Part shown: positions 6,054 through 14,026 of the stretch, piece by piece
Numbering within the stretch: position 1 is the first letter of the stretch
Layout: every line of letters starts with the position of its first letter
Source of the DNA: Chloroflexi bacterium UBA5177
GTDB lineage: Bacteria > Chloroflexota > UBA5177
DNA: 28,488 nucleotides
Direction of reading: 5' to 3'
NCBI GenBank assembly: GCA_002413265.1
Contig: DHWR01000276.1
Location: 1 to 28,488, forward strand
Notes under the pieces: model-generated
What the model was told of the DNA's origin: nothing
The model's database searches: none
Seen by the model: the letters and a program-made list of their open reading frames with translations, nothing else
Made by a program: the position numbers and the translations under genes

Positions 6054-7934
6054 GTGCTCCCACAGCAAAATCCTACGACCGGGGCGAGACGTTCGTTAAA
6101 CAGGGGCTCTGAGTATGTAATCGCTGCCCTTGTTGTGCTCGCTCTCTGGGGTCTGACGGTGGTTTCCTTCAGCAAGCCGGCGTCGCCTGCGTTCTCCCAC
6201 ACCGTGATCTTTAACATCGCGGTAACCACGGCATCGCTGCTCGTCTCGCTCGGCGCCGCGTACTTCGTTCTCATCGAGTTCACGTTGTACGGGCGCCTGA
6301 CCAGCTTGTTCGTCGCAACGGCGTTCCTGCTGTTTGGGATGGCCAACGGTGGCATGGGATTAGTTCCGGAACTCTGGGGGTGGGACGGACAAGCACAGCT
6401 CGTGCCCTATGGCTGGGCGGCGCAACGCGTTGTGGGGGCCGCGTTGCTCTTGGCTGCCCCACTGCTGGTTGATCGTGAGATTCCCGTGGTGCGACGCCGG
6501 CAGCTGGTCGGGGCAAGCGTACTTTTGACTCTGCTGGTGTCGGCGGGAGTGGCGACCTGGGTCTGGCATGCCGGGACCTCGACTTTGCCCAGTGGTGTCC
6601 AGACCGCGATTCAGCTCCTGGCCTGCGTCACCCTTTTTGGCGCCGCCGCGCTCTTCTGGCGCGCGCCGCGCGAGGAGATCTCCCCGTGGTTCTTTGGCTT
6701 GGCTCTAGCCCTGACCGTCGCGGGTTTCGCTGAGCTTCAGTACGCGATACATCCATACGTGCCCGGTGTGGCGCAGCTTGGCGACTTGCTGCGTCTCGTC
6801 TTCTACAGCGGCATTCTTTTGATCCTCGGCGCAGAGGGAAGCCGAGGCTACCGGAAGTTACGCTGGCAGGCGCGCGAGCTGAGTGCTTTGCAGGCGCTCA
6901 TGACGCCCGCGTCTGTGCAAGACCTCCCGCGTGTCATTCAGCACATAGTCGACGTCGCCGGCCGAACCTTTCGCGCAAATGCTCAGGTGATTCTTTCAGG
7001 GCGTGAGGATCGCCAGGAAGGTGAAGACGCGCCGCACGATCTCCTTGGAGTAGCGCAGAGAACGGGACTGGCCCCACAGGAAGTTCAAACAGTGCTCCTT
7101 TCCGACGGAGATGACGCGCGTGCGAGGTCCGTAGCGGCCCTCCCACTCAGGGTCGAGGGGCGGGAGATCGGCACTTTGGTTGTTGATCGACTGGGGAGGT
7201 CCGGTTTTAGCGTGCAGGACGTGCGCCTTCTGCGAGCTTTCGGTGTCCAGGCCTCGGTCCTGCTGGAGAGAAGCTTGCTTTACGAGGAGGTGGCCGCCGG
7301 AGCGATCATCGAGGAGCGGTCCAGATTGGCGAGGGAGATCCACGACGGGCTGGCCCAGCATCTTGCGTTTCTTAAGATGCGCGTCTCCTGGCTGAAGCGC
7401 TCACCGGCAGCTTTAGATGTCGGACAGCTCATTGACTTGGAGACCGTTCTGGAGACGGCCCTGACGGAGGCCCGCACCGCGATTACCACGCTGCGTGCTG
7501 AGCCCGAAGGGACCTCCACGGCCGAGGCAATATCGAGCTATGCCAACGAATTCGGCCAGGTATCGGGGCTCGTGGTTGAGGTGGACGCGGAGGGAGAGGT
7601 TCCTGAAGTCGGTCCCAAGGTTCGTGTAGAACTGATGCGAGTCGTGCAAGAGGCGCTGAATAACGTCCGCAAGCATGCCAATGCAAAGAATGTGATCATC
7701 CACATCACGGGCCACGATGGAGGGATGGAAGTCTCCATTCACGATGACGGCACGGGCTTCTCCCTGAAAGAGGAGCTTCAGGGCCATTTCGGCATGGACA
7801 TCATGAACGAGCGCACGCAGTCCATCGGTGGCCAGCTCGACGTTGTTTCTGCCCCACGCCGCGGTACAAACGTTCGGGTCTGGGTGCCCGCTCAAGAAAC
7901 GAGCGCACCGAAAGCGTTTAGCCGGCTGGTGTAG
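6054..7934 (+). CDS. Membrane sensor histidine kinase, NarL-partner (HisKA_3/HPK7) type, with GAF-like domain
   Basis: This 626-residue kinase has seven or eight hydrophobic segments in residues ~20-260, then a GAF-like region (~residues 270-405), a HisKA_3 dimerisation domain with the phosphorylated histidine H430 in A-R-E-I-H-D-G, and a C-terminal ATPase domain with the N-box E-A-L-N-N-V-R-K-H-A (N536) and the G-box D-D-G-T-G-F. It should sense a membrane or cytosolic signal and phosphorylate a receiver. No LuxR/NarL-type regulator is adjacent; only the single-domain receiver upstream is. The GTG start has GGAG about 11 bases before it. Its last 17 bases overlap the end of the convergent coiled-coil gene. 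The signal cannot be deduced. Confidence 0.9.
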   Translation: MLPQQNPTTGARRSLNRGSEYVIAALVVLALWGLTVVSFSKPASPAFSHTVIFNIAVTTASLLVSLGAAYFVLIEFTLYGRLTSLFVATAFLLFGMANGGMGLVPELWGWDGQAQLVPYGWAAQRVVGAALLLAAPLLVDREIPVVRRRQLVGASVLLTLLVSAGVATWVWHAGTSTLPSGVQTAIQLLACVTLFGAAALFWRAPREEISPWFFGLALALTVAGFAELQYAIHPYVPGVAQLGDLLRLVFYSGILLILGAEGSRGYRKLRWQARELSALQALMTPASVQDLPRVIQHIVDVAGRTFRANAQVILSGREDRQEGEDAPHDLLGVAQRTGLAPQEVQTVLLSDGDDARARSVAALPLRVEGREIGTLVVDRLGRSGFSVQDVRLLRAFGVQASVLLERSLLYEEVAAGAIIEERSRLAREIHDGLAQHLAFLKMRVSWLKRSPAALDVGQLIDLETVLETALTEARTAITTLRAEPEGTSTAEAISSYANEFGQVSGLVVEVDAEGEVPEVGPKVRVELMRVVQEALNNVRKHANAKNVIIHITGHDGGMEVSIHDDGTGFSLKEELQGHFGMDIMNERTQSIGGQLDVVSAPRRGTNVRVWVPAQETSAPKAFSRLV

Positions 7935-8886
7935 CCTCGATCTCCAGAGCTTCTTCGATTTCGCTGATCTGAACGGCGAGACGTCGATCCTCCGCATCAA
8001 GGCGTTCAGAGCGTCGGAGCGCGTCGCTGAGCTGCCCACGAGACAGAGCATGTCCAACTCCCGTGGTCGCAGCTGAGACTTGTCGCTCGAGCCCCGCGAT
8101 CTCGGCTCTTAGCTGGGCGCGAGAGCGTTCATTCTGAACCACTTCCCGGCGCAGGTGATCGAGGCGGCGCCGCGAATACGCGACGTATTGCTCTCGCTGC
8201 TCGCGGCCCTGATCGACGCATCGCTGCCACAGCCCATTGGCCTTCAGTCTGAGCGCCTTTGCCTCGCGATGGGAGCATTCCAGAGATGCGATGGCCTCGT
8301 GAAACGCCTTTATTTGCTCTCGAGCTTGTCTGGTCCTGCCTCGTTCGAGGTGTCCCTCAGCCGTCTGCAGAAGCGCGGCGAGCATCTGTTCATTCGTTTG
8401 CCACAAAGCGACCAATGCCTGCCACGCGCCTCGATTGGTCTCCTGCCAGTCCTCCCACAGCTTGGTCCGGACCGAACGCGGGATGGTAGGCTCCAGGCTC
8501 GTGATCCGTTTCCGAAGCACTGCCAGGTCTGAGCGAACCTCCTGTACGTCGCTCGTCGTGCTCGCCTCACGAACAGACTCTGCAGCGAGCGTGAGGCTGT
8601 CTTCGATGTCCTTTCTGGTCCGTTCGATCTCCTTGTGGACCCGGCGCTGTTCCTCACGTAGCATCCGCATGAGAGCAGTCAGCCGCCCCTGAAGGGCGGC
8701 TTTGTCCGCTGAGTCCACTGCCGAAGCTGTCCGGATTGTCTCGCCCAGTTCTCTGGCGCGATCCCATAGGAGACGCATCGGCGCGTTGGACCCGGCCGCC
8801 CGAATGTCGAGCTCGAACGCGTTCAGTCGCTCGGACGCGGTGTCGACGAAGAAATTGGCCTGTTGCTCTGAAATTTCAGCGTCCAT
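7918..8886 (-). CDS. Coiled-coil protein of unknown function (possibly DUF349-like)
   Basis: This 322-residue soluble protein is rich in Arg, Glu, Ala and Leu and almost entirely helical, with long coiled-coil stretches (roughly residues 65-135, 170-215 and 225-310). Recurring units with a conserved Trp (L-W-D-R-A-R-E, L-W-E-D-W-Q-E, L-W-Q-R-C-V-D) recall the repeated W-x-x-F/A helices of DUF349 proteins; this is a visual resemblance only. No signal peptide or membrane segment is seen. I take ATG 8886, which has GGAG about 8 bases upstream, rather than the TTG one codon earlier. It lies 54 bases downstream of the small gene at 8941-9165 on the same strand, probably one operon, and its 3' end overlaps the histidine kinase gene tail to tail by 17 bases. 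Confidence 0.7.
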   Translation of the reverse strand: MDAEISEQQANFFVDTASERLNAFELDIRAAGSNAPMRLLWDRARELGETIRTASAVDSADKAALQGRLTALMRMLREEQRRVHKEIERTRKDIEDSLTLAAESVREASTTSDVQEVRSDLAVLRKRITSLEPTIPRSVRTKLWEDWQETNRGAWQALVALWQTNEQMLAALLQTAEGHLERGRTRQAREQIKAFHEAIASLECSHREAKALRLKANGLWQRCVDQGREQREQYVAYSRRRLDHLRREVVQNERSRAQLRAEIAGLERQVSAATTGVGHALSRGQLSDALRRSERLDAEDRRLAVQISEIEEALEIEATPAG

Positions 8887-8940
8887 CAACAGCTCCAGGA
8901 CGCCCTTGCGCTGAAGCGTCGCGGGTGCAAAGTTTGTCGA

Positions 8941-9165
8941 TCAGAACTGCGCCTGATCGATGATGTGCTCCGCCGCAGTGACCGCATATTCCGCGCCGAC
9001 GGCATCCGACACATCGATGACGCGATAGACCGCCAGGACATGATGTTCGGCCGCAACGGCGTACGAGACGCTTACAACCTCCGAGGCATATTCGTTAAGG
9101 TGCGCCTCAAGGTTTCGTGCCACGGTTTCACCGTCCTGCGCCGAGAACGCCCACGTTTTGTACAC
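8941..9165 (-). CDS. Small protein of unknown function (74 residues)
   Basis: From GTG 9165 this reads as a compact acidic alpha/beta protein: a strand (Y-K-T-W-A-F-S-A-Q-D-G), an amphipathic helix (E-T-V-A-R-N-L-E-A-H-L-N-E-Y), a strand (E-V-V-S-V-S-Y-A-V) and a strand (H-V-L-A-V-Y-R-V). The pattern of an N-terminal strand, helix and S-V-S-Y-A strand resembles small Cse60-type proteins, but the match is from memory and weak. A GGGGGA stretch precedes the GTG. It is the first gene of a minus-strand pair with the coiled-coil protein and is divergent from the methyltransferase gene. Amino-acid composition supports a real protein; function unknown. Confidence 0.55.
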   Translation of the reverse strand: MYKTWAFSAQDGETVARNLEAHLNEYASEVVSVSYAVAAEHHVLAVYRVIDVSDAVGAEYAVTAAEHIIDQAQF

Positions 9166-9248
9166 TCCATCCCCCAGCGCTTCAATGCTTTATCGTAGCG
9201 ACACCTCGCCGTATACTCCGAATATCCGACCGCGCAGCGAGGGGTCAG

Positions 9249-9884
9249 TTGAGCGAAGAACGATTCGAACGGTATTTCGAGAGCTTGTTCGGAGAGGAAG
9301 ACGCTGGTCTGCGCGAGATGCGCAAGGAAGCCGCCGACAAGGGGATTCCCTCCATTGAGGTCCCTTCCGATCTTGGTCGCCTCTTGTGTGTGTTGATCGC
9401 CGCGACCGGTGCGTCAGATGTGCTGGAAATCGGCACGCTCTTCGGGTACAGCAGCATTCTCATGGCTCGAGCGCTTCCCGCAAACGGTCACGTCACCACC
9501 CTTGAGGTGTCGTCAAAACATGCCCAAACCGCACGTTCCAATTTCCAAAGGGTCGGGCTCGAGGACCGCGTGACGGTTGTCGAAGGCGATGCGCTGGACA
9601 GCCTGCGGAAGCTCGCCTCTAGGTCGTTCGATCTCGTGTTCATTGATGCGGACAAGCCAACCTATCCGTCCTATCTGGACGCCGTCATGCCGCTAACACA
9701 CGCGGGTTCGCTGATAGTGGCGGATAACGTTTGGCGTGACGGAAGCGTGGCTGATCCCCAGGACGAAGGCACACGTGGTCTGGCCGAATTCAATCGGAAA
9801 GTGGCGAGCGACAGCCGCCTGCTGTCCACACTCGTGATGAACCGCGAGGGTTCTGATGCCGCGAGCGTGAGTGTAATCAGGTAA
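9249..9884 (+). CDS. SAM-dependent O-methyltransferase (catechol/caffeoyl-CoA OMT family)
   Basis: This 211-residue enzyme has the N-terminal helices typical of small class I O-methyltransferases, a SAM-binding motif V-L-E-I-G-T-L-F-G-Y-S (residues 58-68), an acidic ribose-binding position in T-L-E-V, and the metal-binding F-I-D-A-D-K (D133, D135) with downstream V-A-D-N. Family members methylate catechol-like hydroxyls using Mg2+; the substrate here is unknown. A longer frame is open upstream, but the TTG at 9249 has a GAGGGG stretch a few bases before it and gives the normal family N-terminus, so I place the start there. It stands alone. A TATACT hexamer at 9212-9217 is a possible -10. Confidence 0.85.
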   Translation: MSEERFERYFESLFGEEDAGLREMRKEAADKGIPSIEVPSDLGRLLCVLIAATGASDVLEIGTLFGYSSILMARALPANGHVTTLEVSSKHAQTARSNFQRVGLEDRVTVVEGDALDSLRKLASRSFDLVFIDADKPTYPSYLDAVMPLTHAGSLIVADNVWRDGSVADPQDEGTRGLAEFNRKVASDSRLLSTLVMNREGSDAASVSVIR

Positions 9885-9941
9885 ACCAAGCGCTGGCATG
9901 GTGCTTGCACTGCGGAGCCAAGCAGCACTTGGAGCCAGTCT

Positions 9942-10265
9942 ATGTCCACTGCCCCGGTCGTCGATCCCACGCACGTTTTTTATTTCCTGGCGGTAGTTTT
10001 CCTCACCGGACTGGTCGGAGCGGCGGCTTTTGGCTGCTTCCAGACCCTTCTCGAAGCAAGGCAGCATCGAGCCGACCATCAGCATCTGTCCGGCTCGTTT
10101 CGCCACTGCCGCTATTGCCGTTGGGGCAACGCGGTTCTGCACGAGGAGTCAGTCAGGTTTGAAGACCGTGACCGAGTCACAGTTCGGTGCTACTTCTGCC
10201 ATAGCTGCGGCCTACCCCAATGGTTCGTCCGACGAGTGCCATTAACTCACTTCGCCGAACCGTAG
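9942..10265 (+). CDS. Small membrane protein with zinc-ribbon-like cysteines
   Basis: This 107-residue protein has one hydrophobic segment near the N-terminus (F-Y-F-L-A-V-V-F-L-T-G-L-V-G-A-A-A-F-G, residues ~13-31) and a cytosolic or extracytoplasmic tail with H-C-R-Y-C and C-Y-F-C-H-S-C-G, whose paired Cys suggest a zinc ribbon or treble-clef metal site. GGAG lies about 8 bases before the ATG. Overlapping frames of similar length lack this organisation. I do not recognise a family. It stands between the methyltransferase and the cyclase pseudogene, with no visible operon partner. Confidence 0.55.
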   Translation: MSTAPVVDPTHVFYFLAVVFLTGLVGAAAFGCFQTLLEARQHRADHQHLSGSFRHCRYCRWGNAVLHEESVRFEDRDRVTVRCYFCHSCGLPQWFVRRVPLTHFAEP

Positions 10266-10400
10266 GTCAATACTCGTAGAGGCGGCCTGCAGGTCTCCTC
10301 GTGAGGCGACTATCAAGGCGTGCTCGTCCGGGGATCAGACTGCGCTCTACGCTTAGGCTCTATGGTCGTACCGTCGACATCTTCGGGCTTTCTGTTTCTA

Positions 10401-10429
10401 TTGACCCGAGAGATCAAGGGTTATACGCT
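10401..10429 (+). promoter_or_regulatory. Candidate relic promoter of the cyclase pseudogene
   Basis: TTGACC (10401-10406), 17 bases and TACGCT (10424-10429) lie 55 bases before the ATG of the broken cyclase. The rest of the gap 10266-10484 holds nothing I can identify. Confidence 0.3.
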
Positions 10430-10484
10430 GCAAATGCCGCGCCGCTGATGCGCACGTCGTCGGGCACCAAGCGGGACAGACCTT

Positions 10485-11664
10485 ATGCCAGAAGAGCGCA
10501 GACTCGTCACCGTGTTCGCTGGGAAGCTTCCGTGGCCAATCGCTCGAGTGAGCAGGAGATGCTGGCGATGCGGAGCGAAGCTAGGCGCCTGGCGGAGCTT
10601 GCGGGAGACGAGGACGAGCTGTGGCGAGTCAAAGTTGCGGATTTGTTCTGGCCCATGCGGCGCCGCAGCATTACCAAGGAGGAGATAGCCGAGGGGAAGC
10701 AGATTGGGCAGACAGCCGCTTCATATTTCGAAGCCCGCGAGGACTGGGAGATGTTCCACGCTTCCCTCGATGGATATGCCTCAGTCATGCTCATGTCAGG
10801 TGACCATGCGGAGGTGATTGCCGCAGCCAGCCATCGACTCACGGCTCCCACTTCGAGTCGACTCGACTGGGGAGATGCCGTGGGCATGCTGGTCGTGGGG
10901 CATACCCACTCCGGGGACTACCGAGCTGCCATCGACGTTATGAACCAAGAGCTGGCGCGTCTCCATCCTGGGGAGCCGCGAGCGCCCTTCTCTAATGGTG
11001 TGTCGACTACTCTTATGACCTGCGCCTTTGCCGGCGAGTGGGACCATCGCGACACACTCCTGACCGCGCTGCGGACAATTTGGGAGGAGATACGTCGGGA
11101 TGCCGGTGCCGCATTCCTTCTGCCCGGATTCTTCTCGGGGCTCCATGTGGCCCTTGCCCGCGAAGATCGTGCGAGCGCCGATGCAGCCTATCCGTCGTAG
11201 AGCGACTCGTGAGCCGGAATCGCGGCGAGGCTGGCGCCTGCTGCTGGACGCCTACAAGAAGGATGATGGGGACAGATTGATTCTCGATGCAGAAGGCCTG
11301 TTGTGGCAGCTCAGCAGCGCAGGTCTTGGGCTCTCGTTCCTCAGTGAGCGCCGCGTGATTCTGCCGACCCAATTTCTGGATTGAGCTGCGCACGCGGGCA
11401 CGGAAACGTAACAGTGCCCCCCTTTTAGACACGCTCAACATTCATGAGGCGCTCATCTCGAACGAGCCGCACCGCCTCAAGAAGGCCATCGATCACGCAG
11501 ACGCGCGCGGGCTCATCCCTCACGCGGCCCGCATGCGGATCGTCCTTGCAGAAATGAGCGGGGACCAAGGTCCTCTAGAGCAAGCAAGACCTGTCCTGCG
11601 GGGTTTGAAAGATCGACAATTCCTTCGCCGTCTGGACGAAGCCGCCGCCATGCTCGAGCCGTAA
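10485..11664 (+). pseudogene. Remnant of a class III adenylate/guanylate cyclase-ATPase-TPR regulator
   Basis: ATG 10485 opens with M-P-E-E-R-R-L-V-T-V-F-A, the characteristic first residues of large class III cyclases that carry AAA-ATPase and TPR domains. After about 12 codons the cyclase similarity stops. From ~10530 another frame encodes TPR-like helices (to a stop at 11200), a third frame carries L-L-L-D-A-Y-K-K-D-D-G through P-T-Q-F (about 11240-11385), and yet another switch yields W-I-E-L-R-T-R-A-R-K and on to A-R-G-L-I-P-H-A-A-R-M-R-I-V-L-A and F-L-R-R-L-D-E, ending at TAA 11662-11664. That last part resembles the C-terminal end of the same protein family. The picture is a gene with a large internal deletion (cyclase core and ATPase) and at least two frameshifts. 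A separately expressed 299-residue TPR protein from the 10301 frame is possible but less likely. Confidence 0.7.
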
Positions 11665-11753
11665 GCATCAAGGGACCGCCCTCGTAAGCATGTCCTCCTG
11701 ACTGCATTGCCGGCAGCGATACCATTGTTCGATAACAGCCGGCGGGAGAAGGC

Positions 11754-12377
11754 ATGACAGATATCGACTCGTTCCTGGCCGACCTTGCCTCCGACGCGCC
11801 TGTACCCGGTGGGGGCAGCGTTGCAGCGCTCCAGGTCGCGATGGCAGCGGCACTACTTGAAATGGTGTCTAACCTCACTCTTGGCCGCAAGCGGTACGCG
11901 GATGTAGAAGCGCAGGTCCTTTCCATTCGACAGCGAGCCGGCATATCTCGAGCGCGCGCCCGAAAGCTCATCGACGAGGATGCCGCCGCATATGGAGCGG
12001 TCTCAAGCGCCATGAAGCTGCCCAAAGCTTCAGAAGATGAGAAAGCCGTCCGCACATCCGCCATCCAGGTGTCGCTCAAGGAAGCGGCAATTCCGCCACT
12101 AGAAACCATGAGATTGGCCGCCAAAATGGTCGATCTCGCCCGAGAGCTCTTACCGATCGGGAACAGATCGGCGGCCAGCGACGTTGGTACGGCCGCAGCC
12201 TCAGCCCTGTCGGGGTACGAAGCCGCACGCCTCAACGTGGAGATAAACGCGGCGAGCGTTCGTGACGCGCACTGGGTGGCCCAAGCTCGCTACGAATTGG
12301 AGGCCATCGGAGCTCCGGAGGCGAGCGTGAGGGCCACGCTCTCGGCTGTCGATGCCATAGTCCAGGGCGACACATGA
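11754..12377 (+). CDS. fchA: Methenyltetrahydrofolate cyclohydrolase, FchA-type (cyclodeaminase fold)
   Basis: This 207-residue all-helical protein has the normal length of FchA and the cyclodeaminase-family motif P-V-P-G-G-G-S-V-A-A-L near residues 17-27. FchA hydrolyses 5,10-methenyl-THF to 10-formyl-THF; the same fold in FTCD deaminates formimino-THF. The start has GGGAGAAGG just before the ATG. Its stop overlaps the start of folD (ATGA), so the two are translationally coupled. The neighbouring FolD lacks the lysine required for cyclohydrolase activity, which strongly suggests that this protein supplies that step. No histidine-degradation genes are nearby to support a formimino-THF role. 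Confidence 0.85.
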   Translation: MTDIDSFLADLASDAPVPGGGSVAALQVAMAAALLEMVSNLTLGRKRYADVEAQVLSIRQRAGISRARARKLIDEDAAAYGAVSSAMKLPKASEDEKAVRTSAIQVSLKEAAIPPLETMRLAAKMVDLARELLPIGNRSAASDVGTAAASALSGYEAARLNVEINAASVRDAHWVAQARYELEAIGAPEASVRATLSAVDAIVQGDT

Positions 12378-13213
12378 CACCAATCGATGGGAAGGCAATT
12401 GCCGCTGAGCTGATGACCTCGCTCGCCGATCGCAGCCAGAGGTTGCTCCAACGCGGTATTCAGCCCCACCTATGCTTCGTCACCATAGGAGATTCGAAGC
12501 CCGCCGAGATGTATCTCCGTAGACTGGAAAAGCTCGGAGGCAAAGCCGGGGTTGCGGTCTCAACGCGTGCCCTTCCGCATGACGTCACGCTCAAAGAGCT
12601 CGACTCCTCGGTGGCCTCTCTGAATGGCGATCCGGTGGTGGACGGGATCATTGTCCAGATGCCGCTGCCGGCTCATCTGACCTACGCCGACCTGGCCGAG
12701 ATCATCGAACCTCGCAAGGACGTCGACGGCATCACGATCCGGAGCGGGGGTCTTTTGTATCTGGGGCTTCCTGGACATCCGCCGTCAACGGCGTCGGCGA
12801 TGATGCACATCCTGGATGCGGTTGGAGTCGAACCGAGAGGGTGCAACGCAGTTGTCGTTGGCAGGAGCAATGTCGTTGGTCATCCCGTGGCCGAGCTCCT
12901 GCTCGCGGCTAGCGCAACGGTAACCGTGACCCACTCCAAAACTCGAGATCTCGCCTTCCACACTCGGCAGGCGGAAATACTAATGGTGGCGGTCGGGCGG
13001 CCGCAGCTCATTACCGGGGACATGATCCGGTCCGGGGTGGTCGTAATCGACGCCGGTATCAATCCAACCTCGGACGGTGTGGTCGGAGATGTCGATTTTG
13101 GGCAGTGCAAGGATATCGCGTCCGCCATAACACCCGTGCCAGGCGGAGTCGGCCCGGTGACAAACGCCGTCCTACTCCGCAACCTGATCGACAGCGCGGA
13201 GCGCCGTGAGTAG
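12374..13213 (+). CDS. folD: FolD-family methylene-THF dehydrogenase, probably without cyclohydrolase activity
   Basis: This 279-residue protein aligns without gaps, by eye, to FolD/MTHFD across the active site: G-I-I-V-Q-M-P-L (substrate Gln kept), K-D-V-D-G (catalytic-site Asp kept), the dinucleotide-binding V-V-V-G-R-S-N-V-V-G-H-P, and P-V-P-G-G-V-G-P. The segment after the conserved Tyr47 reads Y-L-R-R-L-E-K where the family has Y-x-x-x-K-x-K. The first lysine, equivalent to human Lys56 and essential for the cyclohydrolase half-reaction, is Leu51 (CTG at 12524-12526). In the human enzyme, changing that Lys abolishes cyclohydrolase but spares dehydrogenase. I infer a dehydrogenase that oxidises methylene-THF to methenyl-THF and passes it to FchA. 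It overlaps fchA by 4 bases and folP by 8. Confidence 0.9.
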   Translation: MTPIDGKAIAAELMTSLADRSQRLLQRGIQPHLCFVTIGDSKPAEMYLRRLEKLGGKAGVAVSTRALPHDVTLKELDSSVASLNGDPVVDGIIVQMPLPAHLTYADLAEIIEPRKDVDGITIRSGGLLYLGLPGHPPSTASAMMHILDAVGVEPRGCNAVVVGRSNVVGHPVAELLLAASATVTVTHSKTRDLAFHTRQAEILMVAVGRPQLITGDMIRSGVVVIDAGINPTSDGVVGDVDFGQCKDIASAITPVPGGVGPVTNAVLLRNLIDSAERRE

Positions 13214-14000
13214 TGATGCTCTAGGACTTCCATGGGGAGAGCGCACGCTCCTAATGGGCGTCGTCAACGTGACGCCGGACAGCTTCAGTGGAGACGGAGT
13301 TCTCGACCCCTTGGATGTAGCGCGCCGAATTCACAGAGTCGTGCAGGAGGGGGCGGACGTCGTGGACATTGGAGGGGAGTCGACGAGGCCTGGTCACTCC
13401 CCCGTCCCGGCAGCCGAAGAATTGCGGCGCGTTTTACCCGCCATAACAAGCGCCAGAGACGCCGGAGCTTTGGTTTCTATCGACACTCGCAAAGCTCGTG
13501 TGGCGCGGGAGGCAACTCGCGCCGGGGCCGTGCTCGTCAACGACGTATCCGGAATCTCCGATCCGGAGATGCTGGCAGTGGTCGCCGAGGCGCAGGCGGC
13601 GCTCGTTCTGGTCCATTGCCGGCCGCTCGTAAGCCGCGTTGACATCGCTGGTCAGGTCCTGGCGGATCTTGGCCGCTTGGTCGAACACGCGACGTTCTCC
13701 GGCGTCGAGCGGGGCAAACTCATTGTCGATCCAGGATTCGGTTTTGCGAAGACGTGGCGGGACAACCTCTTCTTGCTGAGAGATTTGGGCCGCCTGCGCG
13801 CTCTCGAGGTCCCGATCCTTGTCGGCCTCTCTCGCAAGGCGACGATCAGCAAAGTTCTTGGCGTTTCTCATGACGATCGCCTCGAAGGTTCCCTGGCAGC
13901 CGCTTCGGCAGCAGTCGTCAATGGGGCAGACATGGTGCGGGCGCATGACGTTAAATCTACCCGCCAAGCAACGGCGATGGTCGACGCCCTGATGCGGTGA
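13206..14000 (+). CDS. folP: Dihydropteroate synthase
   Basis: This 264-residue TIM-barrel enzyme joins p-aminobenzoate to hydroxymethyl-dihydropterin diphosphate, forming dihydropteroate. All family motifs are visible: M-G-V-V-N-V-T-P-D-S-F-S (residues ~17-28), D-I-G-G-E-S-T-R-P-G, S-I-D-T-R-K, N-D-V-S-G, D-P-G-F-G-F-A-K-T, G-L-S-R-K and V-R-A-H-D-V. The GTG start lies 8 bases inside the end of folD. No folB, folK or folE is adjacent, so de novo folate synthesis is completed elsewhere. The sulfonamide-binding loop has no odd insertion I can see. Confidence 0.94.
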   Translation: MSSDALGLPWGERTLLMGVVNVTPDSFSGDGVLDPLDVARRIHRVVQEGADVVDIGGESTRPGHSPVPAAEELRRVLPAITSARDAGALVSIDTRKARVAREATRAGAVLVNDVSGISDPEMLAVVAEAQAALVLVHCRPLVSRVDIAGQVLADLGRLVEHATFSGVERGKLIVDPGFGFAKTWRDNLFLLRDLGRLRALEVPILVGLSRKATISKVLGVSHDDRLEGSLAAASAAVVNGADMVRAHDVKSTRQATAMVDALMR

Positions 14001-14026
14001 TACCTGGTTTTAGCCGGAGGACGTGG

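Noticed and set aside
7413..8057. A 214-residue minus-strand open frame
   Set aside because: It is antisense to the kinase ATPase domain and in a different frame from the coiled-coil gene; no family features.
11513..12235. A 240-residue minus-strand open frame over fchA
   Set aside because: It is antisense to fchA and to the end of the cyclase pseudogene, is rich in Ala, Ser and Arg without any motif, and fchA is clearly coding on the other strand.
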